Position numbers and translations under genes: made by a program. Under the pieces are notes generated by a model. It searched no databases and was not told the origin of the DNA. It saw only the letters and a program-made list of their open reading frames with translations. 64,000 nt of DNA from Cupriavidus neocaledonicus (lineage in GTDB: Bacteria; Pseudomonadota; Gammaproteobacteria; Burkholderiales; Burkholderiaceae), in contig NZ_AQUR01000081.1 of assembly GCF_000372525.1 (NCBI RefSeq), forward strand, positions 1 through 64,000. Reading direction: 5' to 3'. Shown in pieces: positions 19,858 through 28,069 of the stretch (position 1 is the stretch's first letter; every line of letters begins with the position of its first letter).

Positions 19858-19884
19858 ATAACGGCGCGCCCCCCTCATCCTTGA
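19858..19884 (-). promoter_or_regulatory. Sigma-28 (FliA)-like promoter of the MCP gene
   Basis: On the minus strand TCAAGGAT is followed after 11 bases by GCCGTTAT. The enteric FliA consensus is TAAAGTTT-N11-GCCGATAA; the spacing is exact, the -10 matches at 6 of 8 positions, and the -35 keeps the central AAG. It ends about 87 bases before the ATG at 19771. This agrees with a flagellar late-class receptor gene. Confidence 0.6.
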
Positions 19885-20218
19885 GTCGCGGTCCGGCGCG
19901 CACGGTTATGGTGAAGCGGCGATAAACGCCATGTCGGATATCAGCCACGCCGGGAGCCTGGCTGGCGGGTATGGCCTGAAACCGCGTGGCGGGCTGTCCG
20001 TAAATGCCGGCGCGATTAATGTCATGGCCGGTATCCGCACACCACGACGACCGACCCGTGCGGTGGCGAAAACCGTCGGGATTTCGGCACGGCGCCCCAC
20101 CGTCGCAGTACCGCCGGGCGCGGCAAAATCCGCGGCGACTCGCCCTGGCACTGAAAGTTCACACAATTATCAGCAGCAAGAATTTTCGCAAAAACCGTCC
20201 GGGATTACGCCACCAGGA

Positions 20219-20247
20219 TTTGCAGCGGGCAGCCGGCCCGTTATAAT
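20219..20247 (+). promoter_or_regulatory. Sigma-70 promoter of H-NS-like gene
   Basis: TTTGCA at 20219-20224 and a perfect TATAAT at 20242-20247 are separated by 17 bases. The -35 matches TTGACA at four of six positions. Transcription would begin near 20254, leaving a leader of about 60 bases before the ATG at 20316. Confidence 0.6.
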
Positions 20248-20315
20248 TGATTTCAGCATTTTCCCCGCCCACCAGCGCACCCAGCGCAATTCAATCACCG
20301 GAAACCGAGGACGCA

Positions 20316-20624
20316 ATGGCGACGTATCAGGAAATCGTTCAGAAAATCAGCGAACTGCAGAAGCAAGCCGAGGAAATCAAGGCGCGCGAACAATCCGCGG
20401 TGATCGCGGATATTCGCGAGAAAATCGAGCAATATGGCCTGACCGCGGAAGACCTGGGTTTTGGCGCGAAGGTCCCGGCCGGCAAGAAGGCGGCCAACCG
20501 CAAGGTGCCGGTGCGTTATCGCGACAACGCCGGCAATACCTGGACCGGCCGCGGCAAGCGCCCGGGCTGGCTGACCCAGGCCCTGGCCCAGGGCAAATCG
20601 GTCGAGGACTTCCTGATCCGCTGA
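20316..20624 (+). CDS. H-NS family nucleoid-associated protein
   Basis: 102 aa from ATG 20316 (GAGG seven bases upstream). The N-terminal half is a coiled-coil oligomerisation region (EIVQKISELQKQAEEIKARE). The C-terminal half carries the H-NS DNA-binding signature YRDNAGNTWTGRGKRPGWL, including the TWTGRGRxPxW core that recognises AT-rich minor grooves. Such short proteins are common in Burkholderiaceae in several paralogues and silence horizontally acquired DNA. It has its own promoter and is followed by a strong terminator, so it is monocistronic. Confidence 0.93.
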   Translation: MATYQEIVQKISELQKQAEEIKAREQSAVIADIREKIEQYGLTAEDLGFGAKVPAGKKAANRKVPVRYRDNAGNTWTGRGKRPGWLTQALAQGKSVEDFLIR

Positions 20625-20646
20625 TACGCGCGATCCTGCAGACGGC

Positions 20647-20677
20647 AAAACGCCACGGAGACTTCCGTGGCGTTTTT
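20647..20677. terminator. Rho-independent terminator, probably bidirectional
   Basis: A 13-bp perfect stem (AAAACGCCACGGA/TCCGTGGCGTTTT) with a 4-base loop is followed by T on both strands: five T on the plus strand, four on the minus. It lies between the convergent H-NS-like gene and galE and can serve both. Confidence 0.9.
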
Positions 20678-20705
20678 GTTCGGCCTGGCCGAAAACTGGC
20701 CCGGC

Positions 20706-21725
20706 TCAGGCGTCGAAGCCGTGCGGGTTCATCGACTGCCAGCGCCACGAGTCCTGGCACATGCGGTCCAGGTCATGCTGGGCGCGCCAGCCCAGCAGTT
20801 CATGGGCCAGCGCCGGGTCGGCGTAGCAGGCGGCAATATCGCCGGGGCGCCGGTCCACGATCTGGTACGGCACCGGCTTGCCGCTGGCGCGCTGGTAGGC
20901 CTGCACCACCTCCAGCACGCTGTAGCCGCGCCCGGTGCCCAGGTTCACGGTCATGCCACGGCCCTGCCGGCCCAGATAATTGAGCGCCGCCAGGTGGCCG
21001 TCGGCGAGATCGCAGACATGGATATAGTCGCGCACCCCGGTGCCGTCCACGGTCGGGTAATCGCCGCCGAATACCATCAGCTGCTCGCGGCGCCCGGCCG
21101 CCACCTGCGCCACATAAGGCATCAGGTTGTTGGGAATGCCGCGCGGATCTTCGCCGATCAGCCCGCTTTCATGCGCGCCGACCGGATTGAAATAGCGCAG
21201 GTAGGCAATGCGCCAGGCCGGATCGGATTTTTCCAGGTCGCGCAGGATTTGCTCGCCCATCAGCTTGGTCTGGCCATAGGGGTTGGTCGCCGACAGCGGG
21301 AAATCCTCCAGGATCGGCACGGTGTGCGGATTGCCATAAACCGTGGCGGAGGAACTGAACACCAGTTGTTTTACCCCGGCCGCGCCCATGGCGGCACAGA
21401 CCGTCAGCAGGCCATCGAGGTTGTTGCTGTAATAGGCCAGCGGCTGGCTGACCGATTCGCCCACCGCCTTGAGCGCGGCAAAATGAATCACGGCGCTGAT
21501 GCGGTGCTCGGCAAAGAGCCGGTCCAGCAGCGCGCGGTCGCGCACGTCGCCCTGCACGAAATGCGGGGCCTGGCCGGTAATGGTGGCGAGCCGGTCGATC
21601 ACGGCCGGGTTGCTGTTGCACAGATTATCCAGGCCGATCACGTGGTAGCCGGCATTGAGCAGGGCAACCCAGGTATGCGAGGCGATATAGCCGGTGGCAC
21701 CGGTCAGCAGCAGGGTTTCAGGCAT
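20706..21725 (-). CDS. galE: UDP-glucose 4-epimerase GalE
   Basis: 339 aa. Interconverts UDP-glucose and UDP-galactose with bound NAD. The Rossmann motif is GATGYIASHT (the family usually has GGAGYIGSHT, so two glycines are replaced by Thr and Ala). The catalytic Tyr-Lys pair lies in NPYGQTKLMGE, with SSSATVYG upstream supplying the Ser. RYFNPVGAHESGLIGEDP and VRDYIHVCDLADGH are strongly GalE-like. It ends against the shared terminator. In this setting it could supply galactose for surface polysaccharide; no glycan genes are adjacent. Confidence 0.95.
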   Translation of the reverse strand: MPETLLLTGATGYIASHTWVALLNAGYHVIGLDNLCNSNPAVIDRLATITGQAPHFVQGDVRDRALLDRLFAEHRISAVIHFAALKAVGESVSQPLAYYSNNLDGLLTVCAAMGAAGVKQLVFSSSATVYGNPHTVPILEDFPLSATNPYGQTKLMGEQILRDLEKSDPAWRIAYLRYFNPVGAHESGLIGEDPRGIPNNLMPYVAQVAAGRREQLMVFGGDYPTVDGTGVRDYIHVCDLADGHLAALNYLGRQGRGMTVNLGTGRGYSVLEVVQAYQRASGKPVPYQIVDRRPGDIAACYADPALAHELLGWRAQHDLDRMCQDSWRWQSMNPHGFDA

Positions 21726-21880
21726 TGAGTATGGCGTCGATGGATACGGTTCAGCGTTGGCGGACGGCCGCCGGCACCCAATGTGCGCGATAAATAACCT
21801 GCACTACGGTGCCCGGCGCGGCAAAGTACGTATTATCCACGATGCGCCATGGCGCCCGGCAGGGACGTCGGGGCACGGCT

Positions 21881-22912
21881 TCATCCGGAAACCGCTGAAG
21901 CCGGCCGCACCAGCCCGGCCCGCGCCTGCCAGGCTTCGTAGGCCGCGCGCAGGCGCCAGCCCGATTCCAGGTCGCGCATGCCCAGGCACTGCGCCACCTC
22001 GGCGGGCGCCGTGCCGGCCTCGAAATGCATGGCCGCGCAGGTATTGCGCAAGGTCTGCGGCGACGCGCGCTCGCTGCGCCCGGCAAGAACGCCGGCTTCA
22101 TCCAGCAGGATTTCCACGCGCCGGTAGATCGACGCCGCGTGCATCGGCCGCCCCGTCGGCATGGCCGGAAACACCAGGTTGCCGAGCGTGCCGGACGCCT
22201 CCCGCAGCGCGAGCCACGCGCGCAACGGCGCATGGGCCAGCGGGAACAGCGGCACGGTGTAGGCCCGGCCGTTGTCCGGGCGCACCATGCGCAGCGCCAT
22301 GCGCCCGGGCCTGCTGTCGGCGAACACGTCGGCGATCACGTCGGTGCGCAGCGCGCGCGCCTCCGCCACCTTCAGGCCGCCGCCGAGCAGCACGGCCAGC
22401 AACGCCGCGTCGCGGGCGCGCTTCCATTGCGTCGGCGACGCCGCGCCGGCATCAGCGGCCGGCGCGCCGGCCGGGCCGAGGATGCGCGCCACCAGCAGAT
22501 CGCGTTCTCCGGGCAGCAGGAAGGCCGTGGGGTCGTTCTCGCCCTCGGCCAGGTGGGCGCGCACCGCCTGGCTGCCGGGGTTGTGCATGCCCTCGCGCAA
22601 GCGCGACAGGTGGTGAAAGACCCGCTCGATCAGCCGCGCATAGCGGTAGCGGTGCGACTTGTGCAACTGCTGCGCGTCCAGGAACTCGCCGATCTGCTCG
22701 GCGGACCAGCTCAGCGGCGGCAGGCCGCGTTCGGCGGACCAGCGCAGCAGCTTGCCCCACATCGCGCGGTAGACCACGCTGGTGCCGGGGCGAAAACCGT
22801 GCTGCGCCAGCCAGCCGTCGAACGCGCGCTCGGGGTGGTCGCGCCAGGCGGCCAGGTCGGCATCGAACAAGGCCGCCTGCTCGAGTTGGGCGGCGCTGGG
22901 CTTGGTGGTCAC
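21881..22912 (-). CDS. Tyrosine-recombinase-fold protein with degenerate active site
   Basis: 343 aa, GTG start at 22912 with AGGAG upstream. It follows the layout of phage-type integrases: a SAM-like N-terminal domain (about 20-125) and a catalytic-fold domain (about 130-330). Catalytic residues are mostly replaced: the first Arg is Lys181 (GGGLKVAEARAL); in the HxLRH box His is Gln286 and the last His is Asn290, with Arg289 kept; the LGH histidine is Met312; Tyr325 (LRAAYEAW) is the only nucleophile candidate. Recombination therefore looks unlikely, and a DNA-binding role is possible. No att repeats or phage genes adjoin it. Confidence 0.8.
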   Translation of the reverse strand: MTTKPSAAQLEQAALFDADLAAWRDHPERAFDGWLAQHGFRPGTSVVYRAMWGKLLRWSAERGLPPLSWSAEQIGEFLDAQQLHKSHRYRYARLIERVFHHLSRLREGMHNPGSQAVRAHLAEGENDPTAFLLPGERDLLVARILGPAGAPAADAGAASPTQWKRARDAALLAVLLGGGLKVAEARALRTDVIADVFADSRPGRMALRMVRPDNGRAYTVPLFPLAHAPLRAWLALREASGTLGNLVFPAMPTGRPMHAASIYRRVEILLDEAGVLAGRSERASPQTLRNTCAAMHFEAGTAPAEVAQCLGMRDLESGWRLRAAYEAWQARAGLVRPASAVSG

Positions 22913-23121
22913 GGACTCTCCTGCTCTGCCGCGCTGGCCGGCGGCCGGCGGACGATCCCGACTATTGTAGACAACCCGTCACTGCGCGCCGCCCGACGCG
23001 CGCCGAACTTGCAGCGGACCACGCGGCGTGCTACCTTTCGATCCACTATGCAACTGGTTGCATATGATACATAGAATCGGAACGCGTCCGCAGCAACTGC
23101 CGCGCCCCGCCAGGAGACCCC

Positions 23122-23553
23122 GTGACCACTGCCCTGCTCCCCGCCGCCCAGGCCTCGCTCGACGCCTGGCATCACATGATTGCCACCCATTCCATGGCCG
23201 GGCTCGATGCCATCGTCGCCGATGACGTGGTGTTCCGCTCGCCGGTGGCGCATACGCCGTATCCGGGCCGCGCTGCCATCGCGCTGGTACTGACCACGGT
23301 GAACCAGGTGTTCCAGGACTTCCGCTACCACCGCAGCTTTGTCAGCGACGACGGCCACAGCGTGGTGCTGGAATTCAGCGCCAGCGTGGACGGCAAGGCG
23401 CTCAAGGGCATCGACATGATCCGCTTCGACGACGCCGGCCGCATTGCCGAGTTCGAGGTCATGGTGCGCCCGCGCTCAGGCCTGGAGGCGCTGGCCGCCG
23501 CCATGGCCGCGCGCCTGGCGAGCCAGAAACACCTGCTGACCGGCGCCGCCTGA
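23122..23553 (+). CDS. SnoaL-like / NTF2-fold protein
   Basis: 143 aa, GTG start with AGGAGACC upstream. Sequence such as DAWHHMIATHSMAGLDAIVADDVVFRSPVAHTP and IDMIRFDDAGRIAEFEVMVRP is characteristic of the SnoaL/nuclear-transport-factor-2 fold, used by small hydrolases, isomerases and binding proteins. The substrate is unknown. Divergent from the recombinase-like gene; the nitronate monooxygenase gene begins 69 bp downstream, so the two probably form an operon. Confidence 0.8.
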   Translation: MTTALLPAAQASLDAWHHMIATHSMAGLDAIVADDVVFRSPVAHTPYPGRAAIALVLTTVNQVFQDFRYHRSFVSDDGHSVVLEFSASVDGKALKGIDMIRFDDAGRIAEFEVMVRPRSGLEALAAAMAARLASQKHLLTGAA

Positions 23554-23622
23554 CGCGCGCCAGCCGGCAGCGCCACCGCACCGCTTCACCGGACCCACCG
23601 GAATTACCCAGGAGACTTCCCC

Positions 23623-24618
23623 ATGGCCCTTCCCGCCCAGCTGCAGAACCGGCTTTCGCTGCCGGTGGTCTGCTCGCCGCTGTTCATCATCTCCAACCCC
23701 GACCTGGTCATCGCCCAGTGCAAGGCCGGCGTGGTGGGATCGTTCCCCGCGCTGAACGCGCGCCCCGCGCCCAAGCTGGAGGAATGGCTGGACCGCATCA
23801 CCACCGAACTGGCGGAACACGACGCGAAGCACCCCGAGCGCCCGTCGGCGCCGTTCGCGGTCAACCAGATCGTGCACAAGTCCAACGACCGGCTCGAGCA
23901 TGACCTGGAACTGTGCGTGCGCTACAAGGTGCCGATCGTGATCACCTCGCTGGGCGCGCGCAAGGAAGTCAACGACGCGGTCCACTCGTACGGCGGCATC
24001 GTGCTGCACGACGTCATCAACAACGCCTTCGCTCGCAAGGCGATCGAAAAAGGCGCCGATGGCCTGGTGGCGGTGGCGGCCGGCGCCGGCGGCCATGCCG
24101 GCACGCTGTCGCCGTTCGCGCTGCTGCACGAGATCCGCGAATGGTTCGATGGCCCGCTGCTGCTGTCCGGCGCGATCTCCAGCGGCGACGCCATCCTGGC
24201 CGCGCAGGCCGCGGGCGCCGACCTGGCCTATATCGGTTCGGCCTTCATCGCCACGCATGAAGCCAACGCGCAGGACGGCTACAAGCAGATGATCGTCGAC
24301 AGCACCGCCAACGACATCGTCTATTCCAACCTGTTCACCGGCGTGCACGGCAACTACCTGCGCGGCAGCATCGAGCGCGCCGGGCTGGACCCGAGCGCGC
24401 TGCCGGAATCGGACCCGTCGAAGATGAATTTCGGCTCGACCAGCGTGAAGGCGTGGAAGGACATCTGGGGCGCCGGCCAGGGCGTCGGCGCGATCAAGCG
24501 CGTGGTGCCGGCGGCCGAACTGGTGCGCCGCTTTGCCGAGGAGTACGCGCTGGCGCGCCGCCGCCTGGGACTGGGCGAAGCCAGCCCGGCCGGCGCGCGC
24601 GCGGTCGACCTGGCCTGA
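23623..24618 (+). CDS. Nitronate monooxygenase (2-nitropropane dioxygenase family)
   Basis: 331 aa TIM-barrel flavoprotein. Oxidises alkyl nitronates, or acts as a related FMN-dependent enoyl reductase. Family features: LPVVCSPLFIISNPDLVIAQ at the N-terminus, the FMN-binding GLVAVAAGAGGHAGT (about 147-161), LLLSGAISSGDAI and GADLAYIGSAFIATHEA. A good AGGAGA site precedes the ATG. Likely co-transcribed with the SnoaL-like gene. The family is often over-assigned, so the exact substrate is open. Confidence 0.88.
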   Translation: MALPAQLQNRLSLPVVCSPLFIISNPDLVIAQCKAGVVGSFPALNARPAPKLEEWLDRITTELAEHDAKHPERPSAPFAVNQIVHKSNDRLEHDLELCVRYKVPIVITSLGARKEVNDAVHSYGGIVLHDVINNAFARKAIEKGADGLVAVAAGAGGHAGTLSPFALLHEIREWFDGPLLLSGAISSGDAILAAQAAGADLAYIGSAFIATHEANAQDGYKQMIVDSTANDIVYSNLFTGVHGNYLRGSIERAGLDPSALPESDPSKMNFGSTSVKAWKDIWGAGQGVGAIKRVVPAAELVRRFAEEYALARRRLGLGEASPAGARAVDLA

Positions 24619-24646
24619 GCGCGCAGAGATCGGGTCCGCGCTGCCG

Positions 24647-25192
24647 CTACAGCAGCGGCAGCAGGGCCTCGCCCCACGCCACCCAGTCGGTCTCGAAGCG
24701 GATACCGCGCTGCAGCAGCGCATAGCGCAGTTGCTGCGCGCGGTCCATGTCCGGCGCCGAGAAATCGCGCCGCTCGATTGCCAGGTAGGTCTCGAGGCGG
24801 GCACGGTGCAGCGCGATCAGCCGCCGCATCTCGTCAGTCAGCCCGAGCGGGCCGATCACCGCATCGGCGCGCAGCTTGACCAGGATCTCCTCGCGCTGGT
24901 CCAGTCCCGCGCCCGGCGCCAGCACCCAGCGCGCCAGTTCGTCGCGGCCCGCGGGCAACACCCGGTAGACCTTTTTGCGGTTGCGCCGGTCGGCCGCGGC
25001 CTCGCCTTCGGCCGCGTCGCTTTCATCGGCGGCAATCCAGCCGCTGTCCGCCATGCGGCCCAGTTCGCGATAGATCTGCTGGTGCGTGGCATGCCAGAAA
25101 TAACCGATGGAGCGGTCAAAGCGCCGCGCCAGGTCATAGCCGGACGAAGGCTTTTCGATCAGGGAGATCAACAAGGCGTGCTGGGTCGACAT
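24647..25192 (-). CDS. PadR-family transcriptional regulator
   Basis: 181 aa. The N-terminal winged helix (STQHALLISLIEKPSSGYDLARRFDRSIGYFWHATHQQIYRELGRM) is the PadR signature, with the GYFW segment leading into the recognition helix. The C-terminal coiled-coil domain (about 100-181, Vir_act_alpha type) mediates dimerisation. It is convergent with the nitronate monooxygenase gene and may regulate that pair or itself. PadR proteins usually sense phenolics or stress signals; the effector here is unknown. Confidence 0.9.
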   Translation of the reverse strand: MSTQHALLISLIEKPSSGYDLARRFDRSIGYFWHATHQQIYRELGRMADSGWIAADESDAAEGEAAADRRNRKKVYRVLPAGRDELARWVLAPGAGLDQREEILVKLRADAVIGPLGLTDEMRRLIALHRARLETYLAIERRDFSAPDMDRAQQLRYALLQRGIRFETDWVAWGEALLPLL

Positions 25193-25505
25193 GCGTCTGC
25201 TGGGCGCGGGGATGATGGAGTGGATTCAGGCAGCACAGCGCGCCGACAGGCGCGCCGGTCACCGCACTTTCAAAAACTGGCGCTATGGTAGCGCAATGCC
25301 GGTCAGCGCCCGACGCACCCCGCCCGATATGACGGCGAGCGATATATTCGTCGATTTTGTCAGTTAAGAAATTTCCCGCCAGACAGAATTAAAAAATGCT
25401 GAATGGCATTTCCGGCCGCTGTGCCATACATTCCATACATTGAAGCTGTGCGAGCAAAAACGATCCGACCCCCGGCCGCACCATGCAGAACTTTGGAGTG
25501 TGTCC
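25193..25505. promoter_or_regulatory. Divergent intergenic region between padR gene and a small ORF
   Basis: 313 bp, AT-rich between about 25340 and 25410. It contains a tandem duplication CCATACATT CCATACATT at 25424-25441. I see no gene. A promoter for padR (minus) and one for the small ORF (plus) must lie here, but I cannot fix either. Confidence 0.45.
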
Positions 25506-25727
25506 ATGACCGGAAGAATCCTGCTTGCCGAAGACCGCGACGTGCCCTGGGAGGCCGACGCGCGTCCGCTCGGCCTGCTGGCGCCAGTGCACGACAAGGC
25601 GCCAGTTTATTACCGCCTGCCCGATACGCCTGACGGGCACCATATCAAGGAATATCCCAGCGGGCTGCGCCAGCTGGTGCGTTTTGTCGGCGTCGAGGAA
25701 CAGGTCGTCAAATACAACCTGAGCTGA
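25506..25727 (+). CDS. Small protein of unknown function (73 aa)
   Basis: 73 aa from ATG 25506; the frame continues upstream to 25440 without a better start. Hydrophilic and acidic at the N-terminus (LLAEDRDVPWEADARPLGLL), ending HHIKEYPSGLRQLVRFVGVEEQVVKYNLS. No signal peptide or membrane segment. Third-position GC is in line with neighbours, and a strong terminator follows, which together support a real gene. No family recognised. Confidence 0.55.
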   Translation: MTGRILLAEDRDVPWEADARPLGLLAPVHDKAPVYYRLPDTPDGHHIKEYPSGLRQLVRFVGVEEQVVKYNLS

Positions 25728-25790
25728 TCGCGCGCCACCGTTTTCCCTGTGGTTGTCTCCTCCGAGCCCGATCCTGCGGGCAGGGACTTG

Positions 25791-25816
25791 AACCCGCGAG
25801 CTTCGCGGGTTTTTTC
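25791..25816 (+). terminator. Rho-independent terminator after the 73-aa ORF
   Basis: A 9-bp stem AACCCGCGA/TCGCGGGTT with a 3-base loop is followed by a run of T (25810-25815). Confidence 0.85.
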
Positions 25817-25847
25817 TTGCCGTGACGGTGCCAGGACGCGAGTCGCC

Positions 25848-26987
25848 TCAGAGCTGCGGCGCGCGGCAGGCCGCGCCGCCGGCATTGGCCGCCTCAGGCA
25901 TGCCGAACACGGCCCGTGCCCCGCACTGCGACCCGAACATGCGCGCCTGGTCGTGGCCCACGCCCACCACTTCATACGCCTGGTGGCGCGTGACCAGGCC
26001 CGGGCCGGCGAGGTAGCGCTCGTAGCGCAGGTAGCCGCGCGCACGCTGCAGCCGCGTGGGGCCCTCCGCCTCGGCGCCGCACGCTTTGTCGAGCACGCGG
26101 TGGTTGGGATCGTTGTCCTCGGTGCCGGCCAGATAGGTCACCTCGCGCCCGGCATAGCGCCGGAACAGCGCCATGCCGTCGGCGCCTTTGGCATACGGCA
26201 CCATGTCCTGCATGCCATAGCGGTATTTGTCGTAGTCCGGGCAACGGGCCAGGTCATACGGCGCGAACGACTTGCCGTCGGCGCCAGCCGGCCGCACCGG
26301 CGTGAAATACAGGTACGAAGACGGATTGGCCACGACGTAGCGCAGCTCGATGCCGCCCGCCCGGATGCGCTCGTCGACATTGTTGAGCACCGCGTAGCGG
26401 TGCACGATCTGCGCGCCGCCGGAGTGGCCGGCCACCGTCACCTTGCGCACCTGCGGCAGCCGCGCCTTGTCGGTGAAGCGTGCGAGCAGGTCGTCCAGCA
26501 CCTGCAATGAGCTGACGCGCGCCGGGCCCTCGAGCGCGTCCTCGCCGCTGAGCCAGCCCTGCACCGACCAGTGCGGCATGCCGGTAAAGCCCTTGTTGCG
26601 GTCAGGCGTGCCGGGAAAATTCGGCGCCACCAGCAGCACCTCGTCCGGGTTGCGGCCGCTGGCCTTCAGCAGTGCCGCGCCGGCGGCAAAGTAGTCGTCG
26701 CCGTTGCGCTGCAGGCCATGCTGGACCAGCACGACTTCGCGGATACCCGACAGGTCTCCGTCGAGCCGATGGCTGGCGTAGACCGGGAAGTCATAACCGG
26801 CGCCCGCGCCGAGATGCACGCGCTGCCACTGCGGCGCGGCGGCCGTGGGAGTGGCGGGATTGCCCGCGGCGGGCGGCACTGCCGGGGAGCCGGCGCAGCC
26901 GGCCAGTACCGCGATGGTAGCGGCGGCAAGGGCGCGCGCCAGATGCGAACGGGCAGGTTGCGGCAGGCGGGCGGTCGACGGCGTCAT
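25848..26987 (-). CDS. Lipoprotein alpha/beta hydrolase
   Basis: 379 aa from ATG 26987. The N-terminus is a lipoprotein signal, with a lipobox LAGC about 30 residues in (AATIAVLAGCAGS), so the protein is probably outer-membrane or periplasmic. The nucleophile elbow is GHSGGAQI, matching GxSxG; an oxyanion-loop-like VVLVQHGLQRNGDDYF lies earlier, and the HDQARMFGS histidine near the C-terminus (GVGHDQ) is the likely third triad member. It resembles secreted esterases of the PHB-depolymerase/LpqC neighbourhood, but the substrate is not evident. The gene stands alone. Confidence 0.8.
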   Translation of the reverse strand: MTPSTARLPQPARSHLARALAAATIAVLAGCAGSPAVPPAAGNPATPTAAAPQWQRVHLGAGAGYDFPVYASHRLDGDLSGIREVVLVQHGLQRNGDDYFAAGAALLKASGRNPDEVLLVAPNFPGTPDRNKGFTGMPHWSVQGWLSGEDALEGPARVSSLQVLDDLLARFTDKARLPQVRKVTVAGHSGGAQIVHRYAVLNNVDERIRAGGIELRYVVANPSSYLYFTPVRPAGADGKSFAPYDLARCPDYDKYRYGMQDMVPYAKGADGMALFRRYAGREVTYLAGTEDNDPNHRVLDKACGAEAEGPTRLQRARGYLRYERYLAGPGLVTRHQAYEVVGVGHDQARMFGSQCGARAVFGMPEAANAGGAACRAPQL

Positions 26988-27071
26988 GGCAGGTGGTCTC
27001 CGGTTGGCATGCCGGCGATGGTAGGCCAGTGGCACGCGGCATGGCAACGCCCGCCGCGCTGCCATGTTGCC

Positions 27072-27617
27072 CTACGCCAGCCGCCTGGCCAGCGCCGCCA
27101 CGTCGGGCCACGTGACGCGCCGCACCATCACGCGCAGGGCGGGTCCGTGGAAATCGTCCTCGAACGGCTCGGAGGCCTCGCCGCCCAGCCGCTGGTAGAA
27201 CTCGCGCGCCTGCGTATTGGCCTCCAGCACATAGAGGAACAGCGGCTGCCCCGGCCAGCCCTGCGCGACCCGTTGCGCGCAATGGGCCAGCAGCCGCTTG
27301 CCCAGCCCCTGGCCATGGAACGCCGGCAGGACATGCAGGTTGTCCAGGTAGATGCCGAAGCGCGGCTCGGCCCGCGGCAACAGGCAGGCAAAGCCGGCGG
27401 CCTCGCCGTCGACCAGCGCCAGCGTGACCTCGGCCGGGCCATCAGCGCCGTCGTGCATGCGCGCGCGCCAGGCGGCCAGTCGTTCGGGGTAGGCCTGATC
27501 GCGCAGGTAGGCGTCCGGCAGCATGCCGGCGTAGGTGTGCTGCCAGCTGACGGCGTGCATGGCGGCGAGCCGGTCGGCATCGGCGGCGGTGGCGGGTATC
27601 AGCGCAAGTTCGGGCAT
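27072..27617 (-). CDS. GNAT-family N-acetyltransferase
   Basis: 181 aa from ATG 27617; the frame continues far upstream as a shadow of the MFS gene and was cut at the first GNAT-like methionine. The acetyl-CoA-binding motif A is LDNLHVLPAFHGQGLGKRLLAHC (R/Q-x-x-G-x-G/A as HGQGLGKRLL, about 101-110). The C-terminal LYVLEANTQAREFYQRLGG is the usual motif B. Catalytic acceptor unknown. Probably cotranscribed with or just ahead of the lipoprotein hydrolase on the same strand (84-bp gap). Confidence 0.9.
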   Translation of the reverse strand: MPELALIPATAADADRLAAMHAVSWQHTYAGMLPDAYLRDQAYPERLAAWRARMHDGADGPAEVTLALVDGEAAGFACLLPRAEPRFGIYLDNLHVLPAFHGQGLGKRLLAHCAQRVAQGWPGQPLFLYVLEANTQAREFYQRLGGEASEPFEDDFHGPALRVMVRRVTWPDVAALARRLA

Positions 27618-27824
27618 GGGACGAGACGGGAACGGCACAGCGGTGCAGGGCGCACGGCAAGCGCCCATTGTGCCCGCGACATGCCAAAGCTTGCAAAAGG
27701 CGGAGGAAGGGTTTGCAATCGTGGTCCCCGGCACACCCGGCCTTCCCGTGCGCGCCGCCGCGGCAGCGGGAACGAAGGTTGCAGCAGCCCTGGCACCCCC
27801 CGCGCAAGCAAAAGGAAGCCTTAT

Positions 27825-28061
27825 ATGTACATGGTCTACTGGTCCGAAGCCCTCGGCACCGGCTTGACGCCGCACGCGCAGTCGTTCCCCAGCGACGCGA
27901 TGCGCGAGGCGCTGCGCTTTACCGAAGCGCTGCGCCAGCGCCAGCACGCGGGCGAGGCGGTCAGCTTTGTCACGCTGTGCTCGGAAAACCCCGACTCGGT
28001 CGGCCGCGCCGGCGCGGCCGACCCGCCGCCCGACTATGAGTGGAAGAAGCGGCGGCCTTGA
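27825..28061 (+). CDS. Small protein of unknown function (78 aa)
   Basis: 78 aa from ATG 27825, with AAGGAAG six bases upstream; a second ATG two codons later is possible. The sequence opens MYMVYWSEALGTGLTPHAQ and ends DPPPDYEWKKRRP. It is soluble, with no signal and no recognised family. Convergent with the MFS gene (8-bp gap). The ribosome site and composition support it as real. Confidence 0.6.
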   Translation: MYMVYWSEALGTGLTPHAQSFPSDAMREALRFTEALRQRQHAGEAVSFVTLCSENPDSVGRAGAADPPPDYEWKKRRP

Positions 28062-28069
28062 ACTGGCGG

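Larger units (their letters stand above)
19772..20315. promoter_or_regulatory. Divergent intergenic region between MCP and H-NS-like gene
   Basis: 544 bp with no credible gene. The MCP side contains the sigma-28-like site (19858-19884). The H-NS side contains a sigma-70-type promoter (20219-20247) in a locally AT-rich stretch. The middle part, about 19930-20150, shows nothing I can identify. Confidence 0.6.

Noticed and set aside
21881..22912. Functional prophage or integrative element integrase
   Set aside because: Catalytic residues are mostly lost, and no phage genes, att repeats or tRNA target lie nearby.
25765..25800. On the minus strand GGTTCAAGTCC looks like the T-loop of a tRNA
   Set aside because: No CCA end, no paired acceptor, and no anticodon arm can be built on either side; the terminator stem explains part of the sequence. 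At most a degenerate fragment.
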